Shown here: positions 18,297 to 26,478 of the stretch, piece by piece
Position numbering within the stretch: position 1 is the first letter of the stretch
Layout of the letters: every line of letters starts with the position of its first letter
NCBI GenBank assembly: GCA_046349215.1
Contig: JAXMCV010000003.1
Span: 62,001 to 126,000, forward strand
DNA length: 64,000 bases
Direction: 5' to 3'
Origin: JAJXWB01 sp046349215
Lineage (GTDB): Bacteria; Pseudomonadota; Alphaproteobacteria; Rhizobiales; Beijerinckiaceae
Program-made: the position numbers and the translations under genes
Notes under the pieces: model-generated
The model's input: the letters and a program-made list of their open reading frames with translations, nothing else
The model's database searches: none
What the model was told of the DNA's origin: nothing

Positions 18297-19742
18297 ATGA
18301 GCGACGTGAACTATCCGAAGGTGCGACTTCTGATCGGCGGCGAATGGACCGACGGGACGTCCGGCAAGGCGCAGGAGATTCTCAATCCGGCGACCGGGCA
18401 GAAGATCGGCGACGTGCCGCACGCCTCGAAAGGCGATCTCGATCGCGCTCTCGCCGCCGCACAGAAAGGTTTCGAAGTCTGGCGCAAGACCTCGGCCTTC
18501 GAACGCTACAAGACGATGCGCAAGGTCGCAGATCTGATGCGCCAGCGCGCGCCGGAAATCTCGCGGGTCATGTCGCTCGAGCAGGGCAAGCCGGTCGGCG
18601 AGTCGCTGATCGAAACCAATCTCGCCGGCGATCTGATCGACTGGTTCGCCGAGGAGGCGCGTCGCACCTATGGACGCATCGTGCCGGCGCGCATGGGCAA
18701 TATCGAACAGAATGTGGTGAAGGAGCCGGTCGGCCCGGTCGCCGCCTTCACGCCGTGGAACTTTCCGATCAACCAGGCGGTGCGCAAGGTGTCCGCAGCT
18801 CTGGCCGCCGGCTGCTCGATCATTTGCAAGGGACCGGAAGACACGCCGGCCTCGTGCATGGAACTGTTCCGCGCCTTCGTCGACGGCGGCGTGCCAGCCG
18901 GCGTGGTCAATCTCGTGTTCGGCGTGCCGTCGGAAGTCTCGGAATATCTCATTCCGCATCCCGTGATCCGCAAGATCAGCTTCACGGGTTCGACGGTCGT
19001 CGGCAAGCATCTCGCCGCGCTCGCCGGCCAGCACATGAAGCGCGTGACGATGGAACTCGGCGGCCATGCGCCGGCGATCGTCTTCGACGACGCCGACATC
19101 AAGAGCGCGGTGACCATCCTGACGGCCAACAAGTTCCGCAACGCCGGACAGGTCTGCGTCGCGCCGACGCGCTTTCTGGTGCAGGACGGCGTGTACGACC
19201 AGTTCCTCGCGGAATTCACCGCCACCGTGAAGGCGATCAAGGTCGGTCCCGGCCTCGATCCGGATTCGAAGATGGGCGCGCTGGTCAGCGCGCGTCGCGT
19301 CGACGCCATGGAAGGCTTCGTCGCCGACGCCGTTCAGCATGGCGCGAAGATCGAGACGGGCGGCAAGCGCATAGGCAACGAGGGCTTCTTCTTCGAGCCG
19401 ACGATCCTGACCAATGTGTCGAAGGATTCGCGCATCATGAACGAGGAGCCGTTCGGCCCGCTGGCGCCGGTGACGCGTTTCTCGACCTACGAGGAAGCGG
19501 TGACCGAAGCGAACCGACTGCCCTACGGCCTCGCCTCCTACGCCTATACGCGCTCGGCCAGGACCGCGGCGGCGCTGGGGCAGGACATCGAGGCAGGCAT
19601 GGTCTCTATCAACCATCACGGCCTCGCCCTGCCGGAAGTGCCGTTCGGCGGCATGAAGGATTCGGGCTATGGTTCGGAAGGGGGGCTGGAGGCCATCGAG
19701 GGCTATCTCAGCACCAAGTTCGTGACCACCGCGGTCGTCTAG
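18297..19742 (+). CDS. NAD(P)-dependent aldehyde dehydrogenase (succinate-semialdehyde / benzaldehyde dehydrogenase-like)
   Basis: 481 residues, full length for the ALDH superfamily. VAAFTPWNFPINQAVRKVSAALAAGCSIICKGPEDTP holds the Rossmann and substrate residues; MELGGHAPAIVFDDAD has the general-base Glu; and NAGQVCVAPTRF contains the catalytic Cys. EEPFGPLAPV and ALPEVPFGGMKDSGYGSEGG complete the pattern. The sequence resembles GabD-like and aromatic aldehyde dehydrogenases; the exact substrate cannot be fixed. The start is 28 bases after the esterase stop, with AGGG upstream, so the two are likely one transcript. With the esterase and the nearby acyl-CoA ligase it may serve breakdown of an aromatic ester. 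Confidence 0.9.
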   Translation: MSDVNYPKVRLLIGGEWTDGTSGKAQEILNPATGQKIGDVPHASKGDLDRALAAAQKGFEVWRKTSAFERYKTMRKVADLMRQRAPEISRVMSLEQGKPVGESLIETNLAGDLIDWFAEEARRTYGRIVPARMGNIEQNVVKEPVGPVAAFTPWNFPINQAVRKVSAALAAGCSIICKGPEDTPASCMELFRAFVDGGVPAGVVNLVFGVPSEVSEYLIPHPVIRKISFTGSTVVGKHLAALAGQHMKRVTMELGGHAPAIVFDDADIKSAVTILTANKFRNAGQVCVAPTRFLVQDGVYDQFLAEFTATVKAIKVGPGLDPDSKMGALVSARRVDAMEGFVADAVQHGAKIETGGKRIGNEGFFFEPTILTNVSKDSRIMNEEPFGPLAPVTRFSTYEEAVTEANRLPYGLASYAYTRSARTAAALGQDIEAGMVSINHHGLALPEVPFGGMKDSGYGSEGGLEAIEGYLSTKFVTTAVV

Positions 19743-19766
19743 GCGCAATCAGCGAAGGGGAGCGGG

Positions 19767-20435
19767 ATGATCGTCGTCCATCATCTGGAAAATTCCCGCT
19801 CCCAGCGGGTGCTGTGGCTGCTCGAGGAACTCGGCCTGCCCTACGAGGTCAAACGCTACGCGCGCAATCCGCAGACGATGCGCGCGCCGCCCGAACTGAA
19901 GGCCGTACATCCCCTCGGCAAGTCGCCGGTCGTGACCGACGGCGCCAACACGATCGCCGAATCCGGCGCGATCATGGACTACCTGGTCGAGACCTATGGC
20001 GCCGGGCGGCTCGCGCCGGCGCAGGGCACGCCAGACTGGCTGCTCTACCGCTACTACATGCATTTTTCCGAAGGCTCGATGATGCCGCCGCTGCTGCTGA
20101 AGCTGATCTTCACGCGGCTGCCGGACAATGTCCCCTTCCTGATCAGGCCGGTCGCCAGGGCGATTTCCGACAAGGCGCTCGGCGGCATGGTGCAACCGCA
20201 GATCGACCAGCAGCTCGATTTCCTCGAATCGGAACTGGCGACCCGCGACTGGTTCGCTGGCGACAGTTTCTCGGCCGCCGACATCCAGATGAGCTTTCCC
20301 GTGGAAGGCGCGGCCGCCCGCGGCGGGCTGGACGCCCGCTACCCCCGGCTGGGGGCCTGGCTGCAGCGCATCCACGCCATGCCCGGCTACGCCCGCGCGC
20401 TTGAAAAAGGCGGCCCCTACGCGCTGCTGAAATAG
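19767..20435 (+). CDS. Glutathione S-transferase family protein
   Basis: 222 residues. The N-terminal thioredoxin-like domain reads VHHLENSRSQRVLWLLEELGLPYEVKRY, with the Ser and Arg seen in theta/beta-like GSTs. HPLGKSPVVTDGANTIAESGAIMDYLV is the glutathione-binding stretch ending in the conserved ESGAI. The C-terminal helical domain has LDFLESELATRDWFAGDSFSAADIQMSFPVE with the N-capping motif. It may conjugate or isomerise an electrophilic intermediate made by the upstream enzymes. It begins 24 bases after the aldehyde dehydrogenase stop, consistent with one operon. Function beyond the family is inferred. Confidence 0.9.
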   Translation: MIVVHHLENSRSQRVLWLLEELGLPYEVKRYARNPQTMRAPPELKAVHPLGKSPVVTDGANTIAESGAIMDYLVETYGAGRLAPAQGTPDWLLYRYYMHFSEGSMMPPLLLKLIFTRLPDNVPFLIRPVARAISDKALGGMVQPQIDQQLDFLESELATRDWFAGDSFSAADIQMSFPVEGAAARGGLDARYPRLGAWLQRIHAMPGYARALEKGGPYALLK

Positions 20436-20520
20436 GCGTTTCCTCCCGGCTTTTTTCTGCATAGCATCGGGCCTTGAGGATCGCGCGGCAAAGCATCGCG
20501 CGTCCCTGAGGGAGAAACGC
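20436..20520 (+). promoter_or_regulatory. Structured leader of the first solute-binding gene, related to the esterase leader
   Basis: GCGTTTCCTCCC (20436-20447) is identical to 17228-17239 and is complementary, with one bulged base, to GGGAGAAACGC (20510-20520), which contains the ribosome site and touches the ATG. TTTTTTCTGC and CATAGCA/ATAGCA also occur in both leaders in the same order. Pairing would hide the ribosome site. The terminator stem of the esterase copy is missing here. Confidence 0.45.
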
Positions 20521-21747
20521 ATGGCAGGATCAAGGATTCTGGCGGCCGCTACGGTCGCCGCATCTCTCGCGCTCGCCGGTCCGGCGCTGGCGCAGAAGAA
20601 ATACGACACGGGCGCGACCGACGCCGAGATCAAGGTCGGACAGACGATCCCGCTCTCGGGACCGGCGTCCGCCTACGGCGCGATCGGCAAGGTGCAGGCC
20701 GCCTACATCAAGATGATCAACGAGCAGGGCGGCGTGAACGGCCGCAAGATCAACCTGATCCAGTACGACGACGCCTACAATCCGCCCAAGACTGTCGAGC
20801 AGGTGCGCAAGCTGGTCGAAGCCGACGAGGTTCTGACCACCTTCCAGATCATCGGCACGCCGCCTAATGCCGCCGTACAGAAATATCTGAACGACAAGAA
20901 GGTGCCGCAGCTTCTGGCTTCGACGGGCGCGACCCGCTTCACCGATCCCAAGAATTTCCCGTGGACGATCGCCTTCAATCCGAACTACCAGTCGGAAGCG
21001 CATATCTACGCGAAATACATTCTCGCCAACCATCCGAACGCCAAGATCGGCATCCTCTACCAGAATGACGACCTCGGTAAGGATTACGTGAAGGGCCTGA
21101 AGGACGCGCTGGGCGCCAAGGCGGCGACGATGATCGTGGCGGAAGCGCCCTACGAATTGTCCGATCCGACGGTCGACGCGCAGATGGTGAAGCTGAAGTC
21201 GTCCGGCGCCGACCTCTTCTACAACATCACCACGCCGAAATTCGGGGCGCAGGCGATCAAGAAAGCCGCGGAACTCGGTTGGAAGCCGGTCCACATCCTC
21301 GACATCAACGCCACGCCGGTCAGCCAGACGCTGGTGCCGGCCGGTCTCGAGAACGCCAAGGACATCATTTCCGTCAATTACGGAAAGGATCCGCTCGATC
21401 CGCAATGGGCCAACGACGAGGGCATGAAGAAGTACAAGGCTTTCATGGCCAAGTACGCGCCGAACGAGGATCCCAATTCGGGCATCTCGACCTACGGATA
21501 TTCGACCGCGGCGCTGCTCGTGCAGATTCTCAAGCAGTGCGGAGACGACCTGACGCGCGCAAACATCATGAAACAGGCGACGAACATCAGCAATTATGTC
21601 GCCGATCTCGCCCTGCCCGGCATGACCACGTCGACGACGCCAGACGACTGGCGCATCAACAAGCAGTTCCAGATGATGAAGTTCGACGGCCAGCGCTGGG
21701 TTCTGTTCGGACCGATCGTGACCGACGATTTCAAGGTCACGAACTGA
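20521..21747 (+). CDS. ABC transporter substrate-binding protein, branched-chain amino acid type (copy 1)
   Basis: 408 residues. A Sec signal peptide (SRILAAATVAASLALAGPALA) precedes the mature KKYDTGATDAEIKVGQTIPLSGPASAYG, the start of a type I periplasmic binding protein (Peripla_BP_6). Conserved stretches include YDDAYNPPKTVEQVRKLVE, ATRFTDPKNFPWT and QILKQCGDDLTRANIMKQAT. Family members bind branched-chain amino acids, amides or aromatic acids such as phenylpropanoids. No permease or ATPase genes accompany it, so its transporter must be elsewhere. The closely similar copy follows after a weak terminator. The leader may pair with its own ribosome site. Confidence 0.9.
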   Translation: MAGSRILAAATVAASLALAGPALAQKKYDTGATDAEIKVGQTIPLSGPASAYGAIGKVQAAYIKMINEQGGVNGRKINLIQYDDAYNPPKTVEQVRKLVEADEVLTTFQIIGTPPNAAVQKYLNDKKVPQLLASTGATRFTDPKNFPWTIAFNPNYQSEAHIYAKYILANHPNAKIGILYQNDDLGKDYVKGLKDALGAKAATMIVAEAPYELSDPTVDAQMVKLKSSGADLFYNITTPKFGAQAIKKAAELGWKPVHILDINATPVSQTLVPAGLENAKDIISVNYGKDPLDPQWANDEGMKKYKAFMAKYAPNEDPNSGISTYGYSTAALLVQILKQCGDDLTRANIMKQATNISNYVADLALPGMTTSTTPDDWRINKQFQMMKFDGQRWVLFGPIVTDDFKVTN

Positions 21748-21754
21748 GAACGAC

Positions 21755-21778
21755 GGCGGCGCTCGGCACCGCCTTTTT
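21755..21778 (+). terminator. Weak Rho-independent terminator after copy 1
   Basis: GGCGG and CCGCC pair, extended by GC/GC across one mismatch, followed by five T. It separates the two binding-protein genes and could lower expression of the second. Confidence 0.5.
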
Positions 21779-21796
21779 CATGCAGGGAGGAATTGA

Positions 21797-23014
21797 ATGA
21801 GGAAGCTCGCATGGGCCGCCACGCTCGCTGTCGGCGCGTTGATCGCCGCTCCGGCGGTTGCGCAAAAGAAATACGATCCGGGCGCGACCGATACCGAGAT
21901 CAAGATCGGCCAGACGACGCCCTATAGCGGTCCTGCGTCGGCCTATGGTCTCGTCGGCAAGACGCAAGCGGCCTATTTCAAGATGATCAACGAGACCGGC
22001 GGCATCAACGGCCGCAAGATCGTTTTCCTCTCCTACGACGACGCCTACAATCCGCCGAAGACGGTTGAACAGACGCGCAAGCTCGTGGAAAGCGACGAGG
22101 TTCTACTGACCTTCCAGGGCCTCGGAACGCCGCCCCAATCGGCCGTTCAGAAATACATGAACGACAAGAAGATTCCGCAGCTTCTGGTTTCATCGGGCGC
22201 CACGCGCTTCACGGATCCGAAGAACTTCCCGTGGACGATGGCCTACAACCCGAACTACCAGTCGGAGGGACACATCTATGCGCAACTCGTCCTGAAGCAA
22301 TATCCGAACGCCAAGATCGGCATTCTCATGCAAAACGACGATTTCGGAAAGGATTACGTCAAAGGCTTCAAGGACGCGCTCGGCGCCAAGGCCGCAACGA
22401 TGATCGTGGCGGAAACCAATTACGAAGTCGCCGATCCCACCGTCGACTCGCAGATGGTGAAACTCGCAGCGTCCGGCGCCGACCTGTTCTTCAATGTCTC
22501 GACGCCCAAGTTCGCCGCGCAGTCGATCAAGAAGGCAGCGGAACTCAAGTGGAAGCCGGTCCACCTGCTCAACATCAACGCCACGCCGGTGGCCTCCGTC
22601 ATGGTTCCGGCCGGACCGGAGAACGCCAAGGGCATCATCTCCGTCAATTACGGCAAGGACCCGCTGGATCCGCAATGGGCGAACGACCCGGGCATGAAGA
22701 ACTACAAGGCTTTCATGGCGAAATACGCCCCCGACATGGACCCCAACAACACGCTGTCGAGCTACGGCTACGGCACGGCGCAATTGATGGCGTATATTCT
22801 CAAGCAATGCGGCGACGACCTGACGCGCGCCAACGTGATGAAGCAGGCGACCAGCATCAAGAACTATATCGCCGACCTGTCGCTGCCGGGCATGTCGGCC
22901 TCGACCTCGCCCGACGATTACCGCATCAACAAGCAATTCCAGCTGATGCGCTTCAACGGCGAGCGTTGGGAATTGTTCGGCGAGATCATGACAGACACGT
23001 TCAAGCCGAACTGA
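21797..23014 (+). CDS. ABC transporter substrate-binding protein, branched-chain amino acid type (copy 2)
   Basis: 405 residues and a tandem paralogue of the preceding gene, about three quarters identical by eye along the whole mature protein. The signal peptide (RKLAWAATLAVGALIAAPAVA) differs, as do residues around the expected ligand cleft (TTPYSGPASAYGLVG against TIPLSGPASAYGAIG; FQGLGTPPQSA against FQIIGTPPNAA), so the ligands may be related but not identical. The ribosome site GGGAGGAA seven bases before the ATG is complementary to the CU-rich loops of the small RNA candidate at 17189. No transporter subunits follow; the next gene is rmuC. Confidence 0.9.
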   Translation: MRKLAWAATLAVGALIAAPAVAQKKYDPGATDTEIKIGQTTPYSGPASAYGLVGKTQAAYFKMINETGGINGRKIVFLSYDDAYNPPKTVEQTRKLVESDEVLLTFQGLGTPPQSAVQKYMNDKKIPQLLVSSGATRFTDPKNFPWTMAYNPNYQSEGHIYAQLVLKQYPNAKIGILMQNDDFGKDYVKGFKDALGAKAATMIVAETNYEVADPTVDSQMVKLAASGADLFFNVSTPKFAAQSIKKAAELKWKPVHLLNINATPVASVMVPAGPENAKGIISVNYGKDPLDPQWANDPGMKNYKAFMAKYAPDMDPNNTLSSYGYGTAQLMAYILKQCGDDLTRANVMKQATSIKNYIADLSLPGMSASTSPDDYRINKQFQLMRFNGERWELFGEIMTDTFKPN

Positions 23015-23025
23015 ATTCGGGGACG

Positions 23026-23053
23026 GGGCCGCGCTTCGGCGCGGCCCTTTTTT
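23026..23053 (+). terminator. Rho-independent terminator
   Basis: GGGCCGCGC-TTCG-GCGCGGCCC followed by six T: a perfect nine-base-pair stem with a stable tetraloop just after the second binding-protein gene. Confidence 0.9.
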
Positions 23054-23112
23054 CCGCGCCGGCTTGTTCCTGTTATGTTCGCTTTCCTGCCGAATCGTGC
23101 TAGGCTGGCGTG

Positions 23113-24297
23113 ATGGATCGCATTCTCTTCGTCGTTTCCGGGACGCCCGTGCGGCTGCTCGACGTCCTGCTTGTCGCCGGCGGCGCGGCGCTCGTCCTGC
23201 TCGTCATTGTCGCGGTCGCGCTGATCCGCGGTTCACGGCTGCATCACGCCAATGCGGCGGCGGCGGCCGAGCGCCAGCGCGAGATGGACGACAAGATGGC
23301 TGAACTGAACCGCGCCAGCGCGGAACTGGCCGGCCGGATGCAAACGGTCGCGGAGGTTCTGGGCTCCCGCCAATCCGATCTGGCCAGGCTCGTATCCGAG
23401 CGGCTCGATTCGGTCGGCCAGCGCGTCGGACAGGGCATCGAGCAGGCCGCGCGCGCCCAGCACGAGAATCTCGGCAAGCTCAACGAGCGGCTGGCGGTGA
23501 TCGACGCGGCGCAGACGCGCCTTACGGGTCTGGCGCAGGAAGTGGTCGGTCTGAAGGATATCCTCTCCAACAAGCAGGCCCGCGGCGCCTACGGCCAGGG
23601 ACGCATGGAGGCGATCGTGCGCGACGGCCTGCCGCCCTCGGCCTACGATTTCCAGGCGACGCTCTCGACGCGCGTGCGGCCCGACTGCGTGGTGCGCCTG
23701 CCGGGCGACGAACGCCTGCTGGCCATCGACGCGAAATTTCCGCTCGAGGGCTTCACGGCCTTTCGCGAAGCGCAATCGGAGGAGGATCGCGCCCGCGCCG
23801 CCTCGCGCGTGAAGGCAGACATTTCGAAGCACGTGAAGGACATTTCGGACAAGTATCTCATCCCCGGAGAGACGCAGGATCTCGCTGTCCTGTTCGTGCC
23901 GTCGGAAGCGGTCTATGCCGATCTCTCCGAGCATTTCGACGAGGTCGTGCAGAAGGCGCATCGTTCGCGCGTTCTGATCGTCTCGCCGTCGCTGCTGATG
24001 ATGGCGATCCAGGTCATGCAGGCGATCGTCCGCGACGCGCGGGTGCGCGAGCAGGCGCATATCATCCAGGACGAAGTGCGAAAGCTCGTCGACGACGTGC
24101 GCCGCCTGCGCGACCGCACGGCAAAGCTCGACCAGCATTTCCGTCAGGCGCAGGACGACGTTACGCAGATCGTCACGTCGACCGACAAGATCGTGAAGCG
24201 CGGTGATCGTATCGACCAGATGGATTTTGCCGATCCGGCCGCCATCCTGCCCGCGCAGCGCGACCTGCTCGGCGGCGCGCGGACAGCGGCGGAATAG
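23113..24297 (+). CDS. rmuC: DNA recombination protein RmuC
   Basis: 394 residues from ATG 23113 (a GTG directly before it is also possible). The N-terminus has one membrane segment (LLDVLLVAGGAALVLLVIVAVALI), followed by a long coiled coil (about 50-150, Ala/Glu/Gln-rich). The nuclease-like domain contains GAYGQGRMEAIVRDGLPPSAYDFQ, RPDCVVRLPGDERLLAIDAKFPLEGF and LAVLFVPSEAVYADLSEH, all diagnostic for RmuC. RmuC limits inversions at short inverted repeats; the repeats between nearby genes are possible substrates in a general sense only. It is monocistronic between two terminators or repeats. Confidence 0.92.
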   Translation: MDRILFVVSGTPVRLLDVLLVAGGAALVLLVIVAVALIRGSRLHHANAAAAAERQREMDDKMAELNRASAELAGRMQTVAEVLGSRQSDLARLVSERLDSVGQRVGQGIEQAARAQHENLGKLNERLAVIDAAQTRLTGLAQEVVGLKDILSNKQARGAYGQGRMEAIVRDGLPPSAYDFQATLSTRVRPDCVVRLPGDERLLAIDAKFPLEGFTAFREAQSEEDRARAASRVKADISKHVKDISDKYLIPGETQDLAVLFVPSEAVYADLSEHFDEVVQKAHRSRVLIVSPSLLMMAIQVMQAIVRDARVREQAHIIQDEVRKLVDDVRRLRDRTAKLDQHFRQAQDDVTQIVTSTDKIVKRGDRIDQMDFADPAAILPAQRDLLGGARTAAE

Positions 24298-24343
24298 GCT
24301 TCTGTCGTCCGCGACGGTCGCAGGCCGATCCGCGATCCACGCC

Positions 24344-24384
24344 GTCTGGATCCCGGCTCTCCGCTTCGCTTCGGCCGGGATGAC
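24344..24384. repeat. Short palindromic intergenic repeat (REP-like)
   Basis: GTC at one end and GAC at the other enclose TCCCGGC...GCCGGGA. The unit has the look of the small scattered palindromes that end in GGGATGAC. It lies between the convergent ends of rmuC and ureG. Confidence 0.6.
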
Positions 24385-24396
24385 ATTGCTCGTGCG

Positions 24397-25014
24397 CTAC
24401 CGCGCCAGCCCGCCCTTTTCCAGGATGAAAGCCTCGATCTCCTTGGCGCCCTGGCCCGACTTCATGTTGGCCATGACGAAGGGACGGTCGCGGCGCTGAA
24501 CCTTTGCGTCGCGCGCCATGACTTCGAGCGAGGCGCCGACATGCGGCGCTAGATCGGTCTTGTTGATGACGAGCAGGTCGGAGCGCGTAACGCCGGGCCC
24601 GCCCTTTCTCGGAATCTTTTCGCCGCCCGACACGTCGATCACGTAGATCGTCAGGTCGGCGAGTTCCGGGGAGAAGGTGGCCGCGAGATTGTCGCCGCCG
24701 GATTCCACAAGGATGATGTCGAGGTCCGGAAATTTCTTTCGCATTTCGGCGATGGCCGCGAGATTGATCGAGGCGTCCTCGCGGATCGCCGTGTGCGGAC
24801 AGCCGCCGGTCTCGACGCCCATGATGCGTTCGGCTTCCAGCGCGCCCGCCTCCGTGAGAATGCGGGCGTCCTCCTTCGTGTAGATGTCGTTGGTGATCGC
24901 CGCGATCTGGAATTTCTCGCGCAATGACTTGCAGAGCTGTTCCATCAGCGCGGTCTTGCCCGATCCAACCGGGCCGCCGATGCCGACGCGCAGGGGGCCG
25001 TTCGTAGACGCCAT
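24397..25014 (-). CDS. ureG: Urease accessory protein UreG (GTPase)
   Basis: 205 residues from ATG 25014; AGGAG lies six bases upstream and inside the end of ureF. UreG hydrolyses GTP while the UreD-F-G complex passes nickel to the apo-urease. The P-loop is VGIGGPVGSGKTALMEQL; VETGGCPHTAIREDAS contains the Cys-Pro-His nickel site; and ESGGDNLAATFSPELADLTIYVIDVSGGEKIPRKGGPG and INKTDLAPHVG complete the family pattern. It is the last gene of the urea cluster and overlaps the preceding ureF region by design of the ribosome site, implying translational coupling. Confidence 0.97.
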   Translation of the reverse strand: MASTNGPLRVGIGGPVGSGKTALMEQLCKSLREKFQIAAITNDIYTKEDARILTEAGALEAERIMGVETGGCPHTAIREDASINLAAIAEMRKKFPDLDIILVESGGDNLAATFSPELADLTIYVIDVSGGEKIPRKGGPGVTRSDLLVINKTDLAPHVGASLEVMARDAKVQRRDRPFVMANMKSGQGAKEIEAFILEKGGLAR

Positions 25015-25016
25015 GT

Positions 25017-25694
25017 TCAACTCCTGAAGAGACGGGAATATTGGGTTTCGTGGCGCATCGACGCGATATCCGAGCGAAAGGCGGCGGCGCCGAGATCATC
25101 CAGCGACGCGGACGCTGCAAAGGCGCCGACGGCCGATACGGATGGCGCGAGCGCAGCCATCACGCGCTGACCCTGCGTCTGGCCGACGACGCTGAGCCGC
25201 ACGGCCGCCGACACGAGATTGGCGACAAAGCCGAGCGCGTAAGCTTCGCACGCGCGCTGCAGGGGAACGGCATGCGCGCTGGCGGCGGCGCCGACCGCGA
25301 CCGGATAGGCGACCGCGTCGTCGAGCGTATCGCGCGCCATGTCGAGCGCCGGCGCGCGCCATGCGGCGAGCACGGCGTCGAGAAACGATCGTCCCTGCTG
25401 CATCGTCTCCAGTCGGCGTTCGGCGGAGGGCGCGAGGGCGATGGCGAGTTCGTTGACCTGCGCCAGCGCGGCGGCATCCGCCGCGCTCGTCGCGCGCCAG
25501 CTCTCGGCGAGCAGGATCGCGTCAGTCCGCGCTCCGCCATGTTCGAGCAGGTCGGACAGCCAGCCGGCGAGCGTCGATTCATCTCGCACGTCGCCCGCTT
25601 CGACCGCCCACTCGAGGCCGTGGCTGTAGGCGAAGGCGCCGACCGGGAAGGACGGCGAAAGCCAGACGGTGAGGAGGAGGTCGGGAGACGTCAT
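25017..25694 (-). CDS. ureF: Urease accessory protein UreF
   Basis: 225 residues from the ATG at 25694 (MTSPDLLLTVWLSPSFPVGAFAYSHGLEWAVEAGDV). The frame stays open further up, but that part is the palindromic repeat and not protein. UreF is the helical scaffold that joins UreD to UreG during nickel insertion. Typical stretches are SPSFPVGAFAYSHGLE and QTQGQRVMAAL. The C-terminal part is Ala-rich, as in other alphaproteobacterial UreF. The stop lies three bases before the UreG ATG. A repeat of about 80 bases separates it from ureE. Confidence 0.93.
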   Translation of the reverse strand: MTSPDLLLTVWLSPSFPVGAFAYSHGLEWAVEAGDVRDESTLAGWLSDLLEHGGARTDAILLAESWRATSAADAAALAQVNELAIALAPSAERRLETMQQGRSFLDAVLAAWRAPALDMARDTLDDAVAYPVAVGAAASAHAVPLQRACEAYALGFVANLVSAAVRLSVVGQTQGQRVMAALAPSVSAVGAFAASASLDDLGAAAFRSDIASMRHETQYSRLFRS

Positions 25695-25696
25695 TC

Positions 25697-25777
25697 CGTC
25701 ATTGCGAGCGGAGCGAAGCAATCGAGAGCCGCACCCCGGCTCTCGATTGCTTCGTCGCTGCGCTCCTCGCAATGACG
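25697..25777. repeat. Long palindromic intergenic repeat between ureE and ureF
   Basis: CGTCATTGCGAGCGGAGCGA and its near-complete inverted copy face each other around a short centre (GAGAGCC-GCACCCC-GGCTCTC). This matches the well-known alphaproteobacterial repeat with CGTCATTGCGAG ends. It lies between two genes of one operon and would form a long hairpin in the mRNA. Confidence 0.8.
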
Positions 25778-25778
25778 A

Positions 25779-26462
25779 TCAATCATGCTTGCGCTTGTGC
25801 GCGTGGCCGTGCTCATGGCCGTGGTCATGCGAATGGTCGTGATGCCCATGCCCGCAGCCGCATTCATCATGGTCGTGATCATGCCCGTAATGGTCGTGAT
25901 CGTGATGATGATCGTGTCCATGTCCATGCGCATGGTCATGGTCGTGATGGCGGTGGCCGTGATGGCCATGATCGTGATCGTGATCGTGATGATGGCCGTG
26001 CCCGTGATCGTGGCCGTGCGTCATCACATGCTGCGCATAGGCGCCGCCTTCCGGATCGAACGGCGCCTCGATCTCCGCCACCTCGGCGCCGAGGCCGCGT
26101 ACCATGTCCTCGATGACGTGATCGCGACGGATCCGCAGCTTCTGACCGAGGATCTGGGTCGGAAGGTGACGATTGCCGAGATGCCAGGCGACGCGCACGA
26201 GGTGCTTTGCATCCTTCGCGCGGATTTCGGCAAGCGGCTCGGGCGCCGAAAGCACTTCCACGAGGCGTCCGTCTTCCAGCGCCAGCGCGTCGCCGGACCG
26301 CAGCATGATCGCTTCCTCCAGATCGAGCAGGAATTCGAGGCCGCGAATGCCCTTCATGGCGATCCGCCGGCGATGCCGGTCGTCGAAATCGAGCACGACC
26401 GTATCGACGGCCTCGCCCTTCCACGACCCCGCCGCCATCACCTTCACCGCACGCGCGCCCAT
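25779..26462 (-). CDS. ureE: Urease accessory protein UreE with very long His-rich tail
   Basis: 227 residues from ATG 26462 (MGARAVKVMAAG). UreE is the nickel metallochaperone. Residues 1-70 are the peptide-binding-like N-domain (VVLDFDDRHRRRIAMKGIRGLEFLLDLEEA) and 71-140 the metal-binding domain (HLGNRHLPTQILGQKLRIRRDHVIEDMVRGLGA), including the conserved HLGNRH and DHV histidines. From about residue 145 to the end is a tail of some 83 residues with about 40 His alternating with Asp and Gly, plus one CGCG. His tails are common in UreE, but this one is long and could store nickel. The tail is encoded by CAT/CAC repeats that are prone to length change. Confidence 0.93.
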   Translation of the reverse strand: MGARAVKVMAAGSWKGEAVDTVVLDFDDRHRRRIAMKGIRGLEFLLDLEEAIMLRSGDALALEDGRLVEVLSAPEPLAEIRAKDAKHLVRVAWHLGNRHLPTQILGQKLRIRRDHVIEDMVRGLGAEVAEIEAPFDPEGGAYAQHVMTHGHDHGHGHHHDHDHDHGHHGHRHHDHDHAHGHGHDHHHDHDHYGHDHDHDECGCGHGHHDHSHDHGHEHGHAHKRKHD

Positions 26463-26478
26463 GCTGCGCTCCAATGAT

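Noticed and set aside
25785..26477. Plus-strand frame with many Met and Val that looks like a membrane protein
   Set aside because: It is the complement of the CAT/CAC repeats of the UreE His tail, which give ATG and GTG codons.
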